Below are positions 48,062-55,420 of a stretch of DNA of 64,000 nucleotides, one piece after another. The translations under genes and the position numbers were made by a program. Each line of letters starts with the position of its first letter. Within the stretch, counting starts at the first letter, position 1. Below the pieces are notes generated by a model. That model saw only the letters and a program-made list of their open reading frames with translations. It was not told where the DNA came from and searched no databases. Source of the DNA: Conexibacter woesei DSM 14684 (GTDB lineage: Bacteria > Actinomycetota > Thermoleophilia > Solirubrobacterales > Solirubrobacteraceae); contig NC_013739.1 of NCBI RefSeq assembly GCF_000025265.1, forward strand, positions 1 to 64,000, written 5' to 3'.

Positions 48062-48520
48062 ATGCCCGTAGATCCCACCAACCCCGTCAACAACGCGCCG
48101 GCGACGTACGACAACAGCACGAGAAGAGAGTCGTTCCTCGGCAAGGACGACTTCCTCAAGCTGCTGATCGGCCAGATGCAGAACCAGGATCCGCTCAACC
48201 CCACCGACGGGGCGGAGTACATGGGCCAGATGACCCAGTTCTCGATCCTCGAGCAGATCACCAACCTCGGCCAGACGACCCAGGCCGCGGCCTCCAACGA
48301 CTACGACGCGCAAGCGATCAGACTGATCGGCCAGACCGTGTCGTACCTCGCGAGAGTCAACGAGGACGGCAGATCGGTGCTGAGAAGCTTCACCGGCAGA
48401 GTCGAGAGCGTCACCTTCACCAGCAGCGGACCGCAGCTGACGATCGACGGCAGAACGGGCATCCTCCCCGTCTCGCTGACGAAGGTCGGCACCGACACCG
48501 CCGCGAGAGGGGACGAGTGA
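48062..48520 (+). CDS. flgD: Flagellar hook assembly scaffold FlgD
   Basis: Hook cap of 152 aa. The N-terminal conserved block is FLGKDDFLKLLIGQMQNQDPLNPTDGAEYMGQMTQFSILEQITNL. The C-terminal part (IRLIGQTVSYLARVNEDG, VESVTFTSSGPQLTIDGRTGILPVSLTKV) is short; many FlgD are about 220 aa and carry more beta domains. GAG/AGC spacer upstream. It overlaps the next gene by four bases. Confidence 0.94.
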   Translation: MPVDPTNPVNNAPATYDNSTRRESFLGKDDFLKLLIGQMQNQDPLNPTDGAEYMGQMTQFSILEQITNLGQTTQAAASNDYDAQAIRLIGQTVSYLARVNEDGRSVLRSFTGRVESVTFTSSGPQLTIDGRTGILPVSLTKVGTDTAARGDE

Positions 48521-48909
48521 GCCTGAACGTCCCCAACGCCGCGCTCGTCCCGCCCGGCGTCGCACCGGTCGCGCAGCCTGCGCCCGGCCAAGCGACGCGC
48601 CGGGACGCGCCGATCCAGGGCCCGTCGTTCTCCGACGTGCTGCGCAGCAGAACGCAGGGCGTGGAGTTCTCGCGCCACGCGCTGCAGCGGCTGGAGCGGC
48701 GCGGCATCGAGCTGGGCGAGCAGACGCTCGCGCGGCTCACCGACGGCGTCGACCGTGCGGCGGGCAAGGGCTCGCGCGAGTCGGTCGTCTTCGTCGACGG
48801 GACGGCGTTCGTCGTCTCGGTCAGAAACCGCACCGTCATCACGGCGGTCGACCCCGAGCACATGCGCGAGCACGTGTTCACGAACATCGACAGCGCCGTC
48901 ATCGCATGA
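48517..48909 (+). CDS. Flagellar operon protein (TIGR02530 family)
   Basis: Protein of 130 aa from a GTG start (GTGA overlap with flgD). The conserved core FSRHALQRLERRGIELGEQTLARLTDGVDRAAGKGSRESVVFVDGTAFVVSVRNRTVITAVD matches the small family found between flgD and flgE in Gram-positive flagellar operons. Function is not established; a hook-related role is inferred from position. Confidence 0.85.
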   Translation: MSLNVPNAALVPPGVAPVAQPAPGQATRRDAPIQGPSFSDVLRSRTQGVEFSRHALQRLERRGIELGEQTLARLTDGVDRAAGKGSRESVVFVDGTAFVVSVRNRTVITAVDPEHMREHVFTNIDSAVIA

Positions 48910-48970
48910 CGGTCAGAACCCACGGCGGCCGGACCTCTCTGAGGAAGCCGCGAAAGGAATTGATGCCCTC

Positions 48971-49852
48971 ATGATGCGTGGCATGTTCTCCGCGATCAGC
49001 GGACTGAAGGTCAACCAGACGATGCTCGACGTGACCGCGAACGACCTCGCGAACGTCAACACCGTCGCGTACAAGTCCTCGCGCACGACGTTCCAGGACT
49101 CGCTCGCCCAGCTCCAGCGCGGCGCGGCCGGACCGGGCAACGGCACCGGCGGCTCCAACGCGCTCCAGATCGGCCTCGGCGTCAAGCTCGGCTCGGTCGA
49201 CAACATCATGACCGAGGGCGCTCCGCAGACGACCGGCTCGCCGCTCGACGTCTACATCGAGGGCTCCGGCTGGTTCCGCGTCGCCAACGGCACGCCGCCG
49301 GCGGTCCCGACGGCGTTCCAGTGGACCCGCGCCGGCAACTTCACGACCAACTCGCAGGGCCACCTGATCACGAGCACCGGTCAGTACGTCGTCGGCCGCG
49401 GCGCGACCGCGACGCCGGACGGCAGAGGCGGCTTCACCTACGCGCCGAACGCGACCGACTCCTACATCCAGATCCCGCCCGGCTCGACCGATGTCTCGAT
49501 CTCGCCCGACGGAGGCGTCTCCTACGTCGATCGCAACAGAGCGTCGCCGACGTTCGAGAGACGCGTCACCGCCGGCTACATCGCGCTCGGCAAGTTCGCC
49601 AACGAGGCGGGCCTGCAGCGCAACGGCGGCTCGACGTGGAGCGAGTCGGCGGCGTCCGGCGCGGCGACCGTCGACACGCCCGGCGTCGGCGGCAACGGCA
49701 GAACGCTCGCCGGCATGCTCGAGATGAGCAACGTCGACCTCGCCACCCAGTTCACGACCATGATCACTGCGCAGCGCGGCTTCCAGGCCAACTCCCGCGT
49801 CATCTCGACTTCGGACGAGATGCTGCAGGACCTGGTGAACCTCAAGCGCTGA
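48971..49852 (+). CDS. flgE: Flagellar hook protein FlgE
   Basis: Hook subunit of 293 aa, shorter than the 402 aa of E. coli. The N-terminus MFSAISGLKVNQTMLDVTANDLANVNTVAYKSSRTTFQDSLAQ and the C-terminus LAGMLEMSNVDLATQFTTMITAQRGFQANSRVISTSDEMLQDLVNLKR are typical. The central part includes DVYIEGSGWFRVANG and a compact D1/D2. ATG at 48971 (AAGGA 12 nt upstream) or 48974. A terminator hairpin follows. Confidence 0.94.
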   Translation: MMRGMFSAISGLKVNQTMLDVTANDLANVNTVAYKSSRTTFQDSLAQLQRGAAGPGNGTGGSNALQIGLGVKLGSVDNIMTEGAPQTTGSPLDVYIEGSGWFRVANGTPPAVPTAFQWTRAGNFTTNSQGHLITSTGQYVVGRGATATPDGRGGFTYAPNATDSYIQIPPGSTDVSISPDGGVSYVDRNRASPTFERRVTAGYIALGKFANEAGLQRNGGSTWSESAASGAATVDTPGVGGNGRTLAGMLEMSNVDLATQFTTMITAQRGFQANSRVISTSDEMLQDLVNLKR

Positions 49853-49870
49853 TCGCCGCAGCCGGCAGGT

Positions 49871-49904
49871 GCTCGTGCGGCGGACGAGGGACCGTCGCAC
49901 GAGC
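49871..49904 (+). terminator. Hairpin after flgE
   Basis: GCTCGTGCG (49871-49879) pairs perfectly with CGCACGAGC (49896-49904), with a 16-nt loop, 19 bp after the flgE stop. It separates the fliJ-flgE unit from flbD-motAB. Confidence 0.55.
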
Positions 49905-49961
49905 CCCGCCATGCCGGCGCCTGCCGCACGTCGCGGCGCCCATCCATGGAGGAGACCGCCA

Positions 49962-50309
49962 GTGATCACCCTGCATCGTCTCGGACACAACGCCGAGCCG
50001 TTCCTGCTCAACCCCGACCTGATCATGACGGTCGAGGCGACGCCCGACACCGTCGTGACGCTCACCACGGGGACGAGATTCGTCGTCGTCGAGTCGGCCG
50101 TGCGCGTCGCAGAAGAGGTCCGCACGTGGCGGACCGACATCCTCAGAGACGCCCTCAGCCGCCGACGCGACGAGCCGCTGCCGGCGCGCTCGCCACTGGC
50201 GCAGACGGTCTCCAGCCGGCTCGATCGGCCGCTGCAGGCGGTCGAGAGCCCAGTCGGCGACCAGACCATTGAAAAAAGCGAACGCCCGGCCGATTACCCC
50301 GAACGATGA
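49962..50309 (+). CDS. flbD: FlbD family flagellar protein
   Basis: Small protein of 115 aa from a GTG with GGAGGAG 7 nt upstream. The first 60 residues match FlbD: VITLHRLGHNAEPFLLNPDLIMTVEATPDTVVTLTTGTRFVVVESAVRVAEEV. A 45-residue basic/Pro-rich tail is extra. FlbD is a motility-associated protein of unknown biochemistry in Gram-positives. Overlaps motA by four bases. Confidence 0.85.
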   Translation: MITLHRLGHNAEPFLLNPDLIMTVEATPDTVVTLTTGTRFVVVESAVRVAEEVRTWRTDILRDALSRRRDEPLPARSPLAQTVSSRLDRPLQAVESPVGDQTIEKSERPADYPER

Positions 50310-51103
50310 AGGCATCAACCGCAATCGGACTCGTCGGCGGCCTCCTCGCCATCCTCCTGACGGGGATGCTCGAGGGCACCTCGCCGGCGACGTTCATCAA
50401 CATCCCCGCGATCATCATCGTGCTCGTCGGCACCTTCATGGCGACGATGGCCAGCGTCGGCATCGACCAGATGAAGCGGATCCCGACGCTGTACAAGATC
50501 ACGTTCAGCCCGCAGGAGCAGGATCTGCGCGCGCGCGTCGACCTGCTCGTCGGCATCGCCGAGCAGGCGCGCCGCGAGGGCCTGCTCGCGCTCGACGCGC
50601 AGCTCGGCGACATCGACGACGAGTTCACCCGCAAGGGCCTGCAGCTGGTCGTCGACGGCACCGACCCCGATCTCGTGCGCGAGATCCTCGAAGCCGAGAT
50701 CGACGGCATGGTCGCGCGCCACGCGATCGGCGCCAACACGTTCGAGAAGGCCGGCGGCTACGCCCCGACGCTCGGCATCCTCGGCGCCGTCATGGGCCTC
50801 ATCTCGGTGCTCGGCAACCTCTCCGACCCCGACTCGCTCGGCCCCGCGATCTCGGTCGCCTTCATCGCCACGCTGTACGGCGTCGGCGGCGCCAACATCG
50901 TCTTCCTGCCGATCTGCTCGCGCCTGAAGGCGCTCTCCGAGGAAGAGGTCGAGCTGCGCACGCTGACGCTCGACGGCATCCTCGCGGTGCAGGCCGGCGA
51001 CAACCCGCGCGTCGTCGCCGACAAGCTCTCCTCGTACGTCCCGCCGTCCGAGCGCGCGACGGCCGACGACGACAACGTCGCGCCGCTCCGAGAGGCTGCC
51101 TGA
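50306..51103 (+). CDS. motA: Flagellar stator protein MotA
   Basis: Proton-channel stator subunit, 265 aa. Four helices are seen: STAIGLVGGLLAILLTG, FINIPAIIIVLVGTFMATM, TLGILGAVMGLISVLGNL and AISVAFIATLYGVGGANIVFLPI. The cytoplasmic loop has RREGLLALDAQLG and the conserved Pro region of helices 3 and 4. ATGA overlap with flbD and TGATG overlap with motB. Confidence 0.95.
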   Translation: MKASTAIGLVGGLLAILLTGMLEGTSPATFINIPAIIIVLVGTFMATMASVGIDQMKRIPTLYKITFSPQEQDLRARVDLLVGIAEQARREGLLALDAQLGDIDDEFTRKGLQLVVDGTDPDLVREILEAEIDGMVARHAIGANTFEKAGGYAPTLGILGAVMGLISVLGNLSDPDSLGPAISVAFIATLYGVGGANIVFLPICSRLKALSEEEVELRTLTLDGILAVQAGDNPRVVADKLSSYVPPSERATADDDNVAPLREAA

Positions 51104-51975
51104 TGTCCGCCCGCAACCGCCGCGGCGGTCGCCGCCGCCGCGGCGGGGGCGGGCACCACGGGCCCGACGAGCGCTGGCTGATCACCTACGCCGACATGCT
51201 CACGCTGCTGTTGGCGCTGTTCATCGTCCTCTACTCGATCTCGTCGTTGAACACGTCGAAGTTCGAGGAGATGAAGACGTCGCTGCGCGACGCCTTCTCG
51301 GGCAAGATCATCAGCGGCGGCGAGGGGATCATCGAGACCGGCGTCTCGGCGACGAGAGACACGCCGACGTCGATCGTCCCCAACATCACGCCGCCGAGAG
51401 TGCAGATCGCGAACCCGAGAGACAGCACCGCGGCCGCGGCGCTCGCCGCCCGCATCGAGGACAACGAGTTCAGAAGAATCAAGGCGCAGATCGACGCCTA
51501 CGCGCGCACCCACGGCCTCAGAGACCAGGTCGAGGCCGTCGTCGCGCGGCGCGGGCTGGTCGTCCGGCTGCTGACCGACCAGGTCCTGTTCGACTCCGGC
51601 TTCGCCGACCTCAAGAGCGAGGGCATGCCGCTGCTCACGCACGTCGGCAACCTGCTCGTGATCGACAGAATCCACCCGATCCTCGTCGAGGGCCACACCG
51701 ACGACGTCCCGATCAGCACGTCGCGCTTCGAGTCCAACTGGGAGCTGTCGACGGCGCGTGCGACGGAGGTCGTCCGCTACCTCATAGATCGCGGCGTCCC
51801 GACGAGACGCTTCGGCGCCTCCGGCTACGCCGACCTCCACCCTCTCGGCTCCAACGGCACCGACCGCGGACGCGCGCGCAATCGCCGCGTCGAGGTCGTG
51901 CTCCAGCGGCTGCACCTGACCAGCTCGCAAACCACCGATGCAGCGCCAGATCCTCAGGAAGGCCTGAACCCATGA
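51103..51975 (+). CDS. motB: Flagellar stator protein MotB
   Basis: Stator subunit of 290 aa anchored to peptidoglycan. A highly basic head (MSARNRRGGRRRRGGGG) precedes one helix WLITYADMLTLLLALFIVLYSIS, in which Asp 31 is the proton-binding residue. The C-terminal OmpA/MotB domain (about 150-270) has HPILVEGHTDDVPISTSRFESNWELSTARATEVVRYLIDRGV and ARNRRVEVVLQ. Sequence features favour a proton-driven MotAB rather than a sodium PomAB motor, by inference. Confidence 0.95.
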   Translation: MSARNRRGGRRRRGGGGHHGPDERWLITYADMLTLLLALFIVLYSISSLNTSKFEEMKTSLRDAFSGKIISGGEGIIETGVSATRDTPTSIVPNITPPRVQIANPRDSTAAAALAARIEDNEFRRIKAQIDAYARTHGLRDQVEAVVARRGLVVRLLTDQVLFDSGFADLKSEGMPLLTHVGNLLVIDRIHPILVEGHTDDVPISTSRFESNWELSTARATEVVRYLIDRGVPTRRFGASGYADLHPLGSNGTDRGRARNRRVEVVLQRLHLTSSQTTDAAPDPQEGLNP

Positions 51976-52415
51976 GAAAGAACGTCGTCGTCCTCGTGCT
52001 GGTGGCCTTGATCGCCGGCGCGGGCGCCGCCTACACCTTCGCGAAGCCGAAGAAGGAAGTCAGACACAAGATCGACGGCGCCGTCTACGTGCTGCCGAAG
52101 GAGTTCCTCGTCAACCTCAGCGACGGCCGCTACGCGAAGATGAACGTCGCGCTCGTGCTCGACCACGGCCAGCCGACGGCGGTGGAGGCAGGCGGGCACG
52201 GCGCGCCGCCGAAGCCGCCGGAGGGCTTCGGCACGCTCGAGCAGGAGGCCGTCATCCGCGACATCGTCACCGACGTCGTCACGAACATCGACGGCGACCA
52301 GCTGATCAGAACCGAGGGCCGCGAGAGAGTCAAGGCGGAGATCCTCACGAAGATCAGAAGAACGACCGACGTGAGAACCGAGGACGTCCTGATCACCGAC
52401 GTCGCGGTCCAGTAG
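51972..52415 (+). CDS. fliL: Flagellar basal body protein FliL
   Basis: Stator-associated membrane protein of 147 aa. N-terminal helix VVVLVLVALIAGAGAAYTF (about 5-24), then LPKEFLVNLSDGRYAKMNVALVLDHG and the C-terminal DIVTDVVTNIDGDQLIRTEGRERVKAEILTKIRRTTDVRTEDVLITDVAVQ, typical of FliL. Four-base overlap with motB. Its stop is followed by GGAGGAG for fliN. Confidence 0.92.
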   Translation: MRKNVVVLVLVALIAGAGAAYTFAKPKKEVRHKIDGAVYVLPKEFLVNLSDGRYAKMNVALVLDHGQPTAVEAGGHGAPPKPPEGFGTLEQEAVIRDIVTDVVTNIDGDQLIRTEGRERVKAEILTKIRRTTDVRTEDVLITDVAVQ

Positions 52416-52425
52416 GAGGAGCGCG

Positions 52426-52818
52426 ATGAGCCACGAGATGGAGCTGCCCGCGTTCGACCGCCCGACGGCGGCGAACGGCAGCCACACGGGTCAGAACGAC
52501 CTCGGCCGCCTCAGCGACGTGCCGGTCGAGCTGGCGGTCGAGATCGGCCGCACGCGGATGACCGTCGGCGAGACGCTGGAGCTGCGGCCCGGCTCGATCG
52601 TCGTGCTCAACCGGATGGCCGGCGAGCCGGTCGACCTGCTCGTCAACGGCACCCCGATCGCCCACGGCGAGGTCGTCGTGATCGACGAGGAGTTCGGCCT
52701 GCGCATCACCGACGTGCTCGGCGCGCCGGCCGGTGAGCAGAACGGCCGCGCCTCCGGCGAGGCGTCCGCGGCGGACGCCTCCGGCCAGTCGCCCGCCGAG
52801 GCGCCAGGAACCGTCTGA
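52426..52818 (+). CDS. fliN: Flagellar motor switch protein FliN (short form)
   Basis: SpoA-domain rotor protein of 130 aa. The SpoA core is LGRLSDVPVELAVEIGRTRMTVGETLELRPGSIVVLNRMAGEPVDLLVNGTPIAHGEVVVIDEEFGLRITDVLG. A 30-residue Gly/Ala/Glu tail follows. A second, longer SpoA protein is encoded after fliM (59581). GGAGGAG is 4 nt upstream. Last gene of the flbD-motAB-fliL unit. Confidence 0.93.
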   Translation: MSHEMELPAFDRPTAANGSHTGQNDLGRLSDVPVELAVEIGRTRMTVGETLELRPGSIVVLNRMAGEPVDLLVNGTPIAHGEVVVIDEEFGLRITDVLGAPAGEQNGRASGEASAADASGQSPAEAPGTV

Positions 52819-52835
52819 ACGACGTCCGTCGCTCC

Positions 52836-52862
52836 TCAAGAGCGACTGCTGGGTGCCGATCA
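52836..52862 (+). promoter_or_regulatory. Sigma-28 (FliA) promoter for the chemotaxis operon
   Basis: TCAAGAGC (52836-52843), 11 nt, GCCGATCA (52855-52862), ending 33 nt before the cheW ATG. The -10 is a near-perfect sigma-28 element (GCCGATAA with one change). Confidence 0.72.
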
Positions 52863-52895
52863 CCGGAGGGCACCCCGAACCCGCCGGAGAGCCCC

Positions 52896-53384
52896 ATGTC
52901 CGAAGGCCAGACCACACGTCAGCTCGTCGTCTTCTCGCTCGGCGAGGAGGAGTACGCCCTGCCGATCACGCAGGTCCACGAGATCATCCGGTACACCGAG
53001 CCGCGCTCGGTCGCCTCGGACGTCGACTGGGTCCGTGGCGTGATCAGCCTGCGCGGCAAGATCGTGCCCGTCTACGACCTCGCCTCGCGGCTCGGCTTCG
53101 CGTCCGAGCGCAAGGACAGCGCCAAGATCGTGATCGTCGAGACGGCGACCGACATGGCCGGCGTCGTCGTCGACGACGTCGAGGAGGTCCTGACCGTCGA
53201 GTCCTCGCAGATCGAGGACGTCCCGGCGGCCGACAACGAGTCGATCGAGGCGATCGCGAAGATCGACGACCGCCTCGTGATCCTGCTGAACCCCGCCGGC
53301 ATCTTCGCCTCCGCCGCGTCCGTCGCGGCCGCCGCCGAGACGAGCGCGAGCGGCAACGGCGTCGCCGACCTGGTCCACGCGTAG
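52896..53384 (+). CDS. cheW: Chemotaxis coupling protein CheW
   Basis: Links receptors to CheA; 162 aa. Motifs: RQLVVFSLGEEEYALPITQVHEIIRYTEPRSV, VRGVISLRGKIVPVYDLASRLG and MAGVVVDDVEEVLTVESSQIEDVP. An Ala-rich tail follows. GGAGA lies 5 nt before the ATG. It is the first gene of the che operon. Confidence 0.95.
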   Translation: MSEGQTTRQLVVFSLGEEEYALPITQVHEIIRYTEPRSVASDVDWVRGVISLRGKIVPVYDLASRLGFASERKDSAKIVIVETATDMAGVVVDDVEEVLTVESSQIEDVPAADNESIEAIAKIDDRLVILLNPAGIFASAASVAAAAETSASGNGVADLVHA

Positions 53385-53422
53385 CCCGCCGGGCCGCGCC
53401 GGATCACACCAGCACCTCTTCG

Positions 53423-54553
53423 ATGTCGAGCGCCACTGCCACTCGCGTCGTCGTCGCGGACGACTCCGGCCTGATGCGCCGGGTCGTCACCGCGACGCTC
53501 GAGCACTCCGGCTTCACCGTCGTCGGCGCCGCCAAGGACGGTGACGAGGCGCTCGCGCTGTGCGAGCGGGAGCGTCCCGACGCGATGACGCTTGACCTCG
53601 CGATGCCCGGCCTCGACGGCATCGGCGTGCTGAGAGCGCTGCGCCGCCAGGGCGAGCGCGCGACGCCGGTCGTCGTCGTCTCCGCCTTCTCGCCGGCGCA
53701 CGGCGCGCGGGCCGTCGACGCGCTCGCCGAGGGCGCGTTCGACCTCGTCGCCAAGCCGGCCGTCGGCGACGGCATCGAGCGCTTCACCAACGAGCTGAGC
53801 GACAAGGTGCGGCTCGCGGCTGCCTCGCGTCGTGGGCGCACGCGGCCGCACGGCGGCCGCGCCGGCACCGGCGCCGCTGCCGCCGCCGGTCGCGCGGCTG
53901 CCGCGCCGGCCGCCGCTCGGCCGCGCACGGCCGCCGGCAGCGGCGCCGTCCGCCGCGCGGAGCGCCGCGTCCGCGCGCACGCCGGCACCCGCCGCGTCGT
54001 CGTGATCGCCTGCTCGACCGGCGGCCCGAAGGCGCTCGCCGAGCTGGTCCCGGCGCTGCCGGCGCCGCTCGGCGCCGGCACGCTGATCGTCCAGCACATG
54101 CCGCCCGGCTTCACCAACTCGCTCGCGGCGCGGCTCGACCGTGCCTCCAACCTCAACGTCCGCGAGGCGGCCGGCGGCGAGGCGCTCGACCCGAAGGTCG
54201 CGCTGCTGGCACCGGGCGGCGCGCACCTGCGGCTCGCCGAGCCCTCGCGCGTCGTCTCGCTCAGCGACGCGCCCGAGATCGGCGGCCTGCGCCCGCGCGC
54301 GGACCTGACGATCGCCGACGCCGCGAAGGCATTCGGCGAGCGGATGGTGCTCGTCGTCTTGACGGGTATGGGCAAGGACGGCCTGGAGGGTGCGCGGGAG
54401 GTCCGCAGACGCGGCGGTCGCGTGCTCGTCGAGGCGGAGTCGACCTGCACCGTCTACGGGATGCCGCGCGCCGTCGCGGAGGCCGATCTCGCCGACGAGA
54501 TCCTGCCGCTGCACGAGCTGCCCGCCGCGATCGCCGCGGAGGCCGGAGCATGA
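53423..54553 (+). CDS. cheB: Chemotaxis protein-glutamate methylesterase CheB
   Basis: Response-regulator methylesterase of 376 aa. The receiver domain (8-125) has DD at 13-14 and phospho-acceptor Asp 58 in MTLDLAMPGLDG. A long Ala/Arg-rich linker (about 130-185) follows. The catalytic domain has ACSTGGPKAL (Ser), VQHMPPGFT (His) and LTGMGKDGLEG (Asp). The linker is longer and more basic than usual. cheR starts inside its stop codon region. Confidence 0.95.
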   Translation: MSSATATRVVVADDSGLMRRVVTATLEHSGFTVVGAAKDGDEALALCERERPDAMTLDLAMPGLDGIGVLRALRRQGERATPVVVVSAFSPAHGARAVDALAEGAFDLVAKPAVGDGIERFTNELSDKVRLAAASRRGRTRPHGGRAGTGAAAAAGRAAAAPAAARPRTAAGSGAVRRAERRVRAHAGTRRVVVIACSTGGPKALAELVPALPAPLGAGTLIVQHMPPGFTNSLAARLDRASNLNVREAAGGEALDPKVALLAPGGAHLRLAEPSRVVSLSDAPEIGGLRPRADLTIADAAKAFGERMVLVVLTGMGKDGLEGAREVRRRGGRVLVEAESTCTVYGMPRAVAEADLADEILPLHELPAAIAAEAGA

Positions 54554-55410
54554 GCGCCACCGTGCCCGGGAGAACGAGCCCCCAGGGCGAGATCTCCCGA
54601 CCGAACCCGAGGCCGCAGGCCGAGCGGTTCGGCGATGACTACACGGCCTTCTGCGAGGGCGTCCGCGCGCTCACGAGCATCGACCTGCTGCAGTACAAGC
54701 GCGGGCAGATGGAGCGGCGCATCCGCTCGTTCGCGCAGCGCCGCGGCGCCGCCGACCTGCCCGCCTACCTCGCGCAGCTGCGCGGCGACAGAGCCGAGCT
54801 GGGCGAGTTCCTCGACCGCGTGACGATCAACGTCTCGCAGCTGTGGCGCAACCCCGAGCAGTGGAGAGTGCTGGAGACCGAGGTGCTGCCGGAGCTGCTG
54901 GCGGAGTCGTCGCCCGGCCGCATCAAGGCGTGGAGCGCCGGCTGCTCGTACGGCGCCGAGTCGTACACGCTCGCCGCGCTGATCCGGCAGCTCGATCCGA
55001 GAGCACGCGCCGAGATCGTCGGCACCGACATCGACCGCCGGATGGTCGAGAGAGCGAAGCTCGGCCGCTTCAGCGCCGACGACGCGCGCAGCGCCGCACT
55101 GCCGCTGCTGAGACGCTGGTTCACGCGCGAGGACGACGTCTGGCAGGCGAGCAGCGAGCTGCGCTCGCTCGTCCGCTTCGAGGTCGGCGACCTGCTGCGG
55201 ATGCCGACCAAGCGCGCCGCGTACGACCTCGTGCTGTGCCGCAACACCGTCATCTACTTCACCGAGGACGTGCGCGATGCGCTGCACGAACGCCTCGTCG
55301 CGTCGTTGCGGCCGGGCGGGTACCTCGTGATCGGCTCGACCGAACGGGTCAGCCACCCGCGCGAGCTGGGACTCGTCGCCACCCATCCATTCACGTATCG
55401 CAAGAGCTAG
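54550..55410 (+). CDS. cheR: Chemotaxis protein methyltransferase CheR
   Basis: S-adenosylmethionine-dependent methyltransferase of receptor glutamates; 286 aa. N-terminal all-helical domain with KRGQMERRIRSFAQRRGAADLPAYLAQL and TINVSQLWRNPEQW. The SAM-binding core has IKAWSAGCSYGAESYTLAALI, VGTDIDRRMVERAKLGRF and YDLVLCRNTVIYFTEDVRDALHERLVASLRPGGYLVIGSTE. It overlaps cheB by four bases. Confidence 0.95.
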   Translation: MSATVPGRTSPQGEISRPNPRPQAERFGDDYTAFCEGVRALTSIDLLQYKRGQMERRIRSFAQRRGAADLPAYLAQLRGDRAELGEFLDRVTINVSQLWRNPEQWRVLETEVLPELLAESSPGRIKAWSAGCSYGAESYTLAALIRQLDPRARAEIVGTDIDRRMVERAKLGRFSADDARSAALPLLRRWFTREDDVWQASSELRSLVRFEVGDLLRMPTKRAAYDLVLCRNTVIYFTEDVRDALHERLVASLRPGGYLVIGSTERVSHPRELGLVATHPFTYRKS

Positions 55411-55420
55411 TGGGTCGCTG

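Noticed and set aside
48910-48960. Possible sigma-28 promoter before flgE
   Set aside because: TCAGAACC is present but no CCGAT-like -10 occurs at 11 nt; the nearest GCCGGACC has the wrong spacing. flgE is more likely transcribed with fliJ-flgD.
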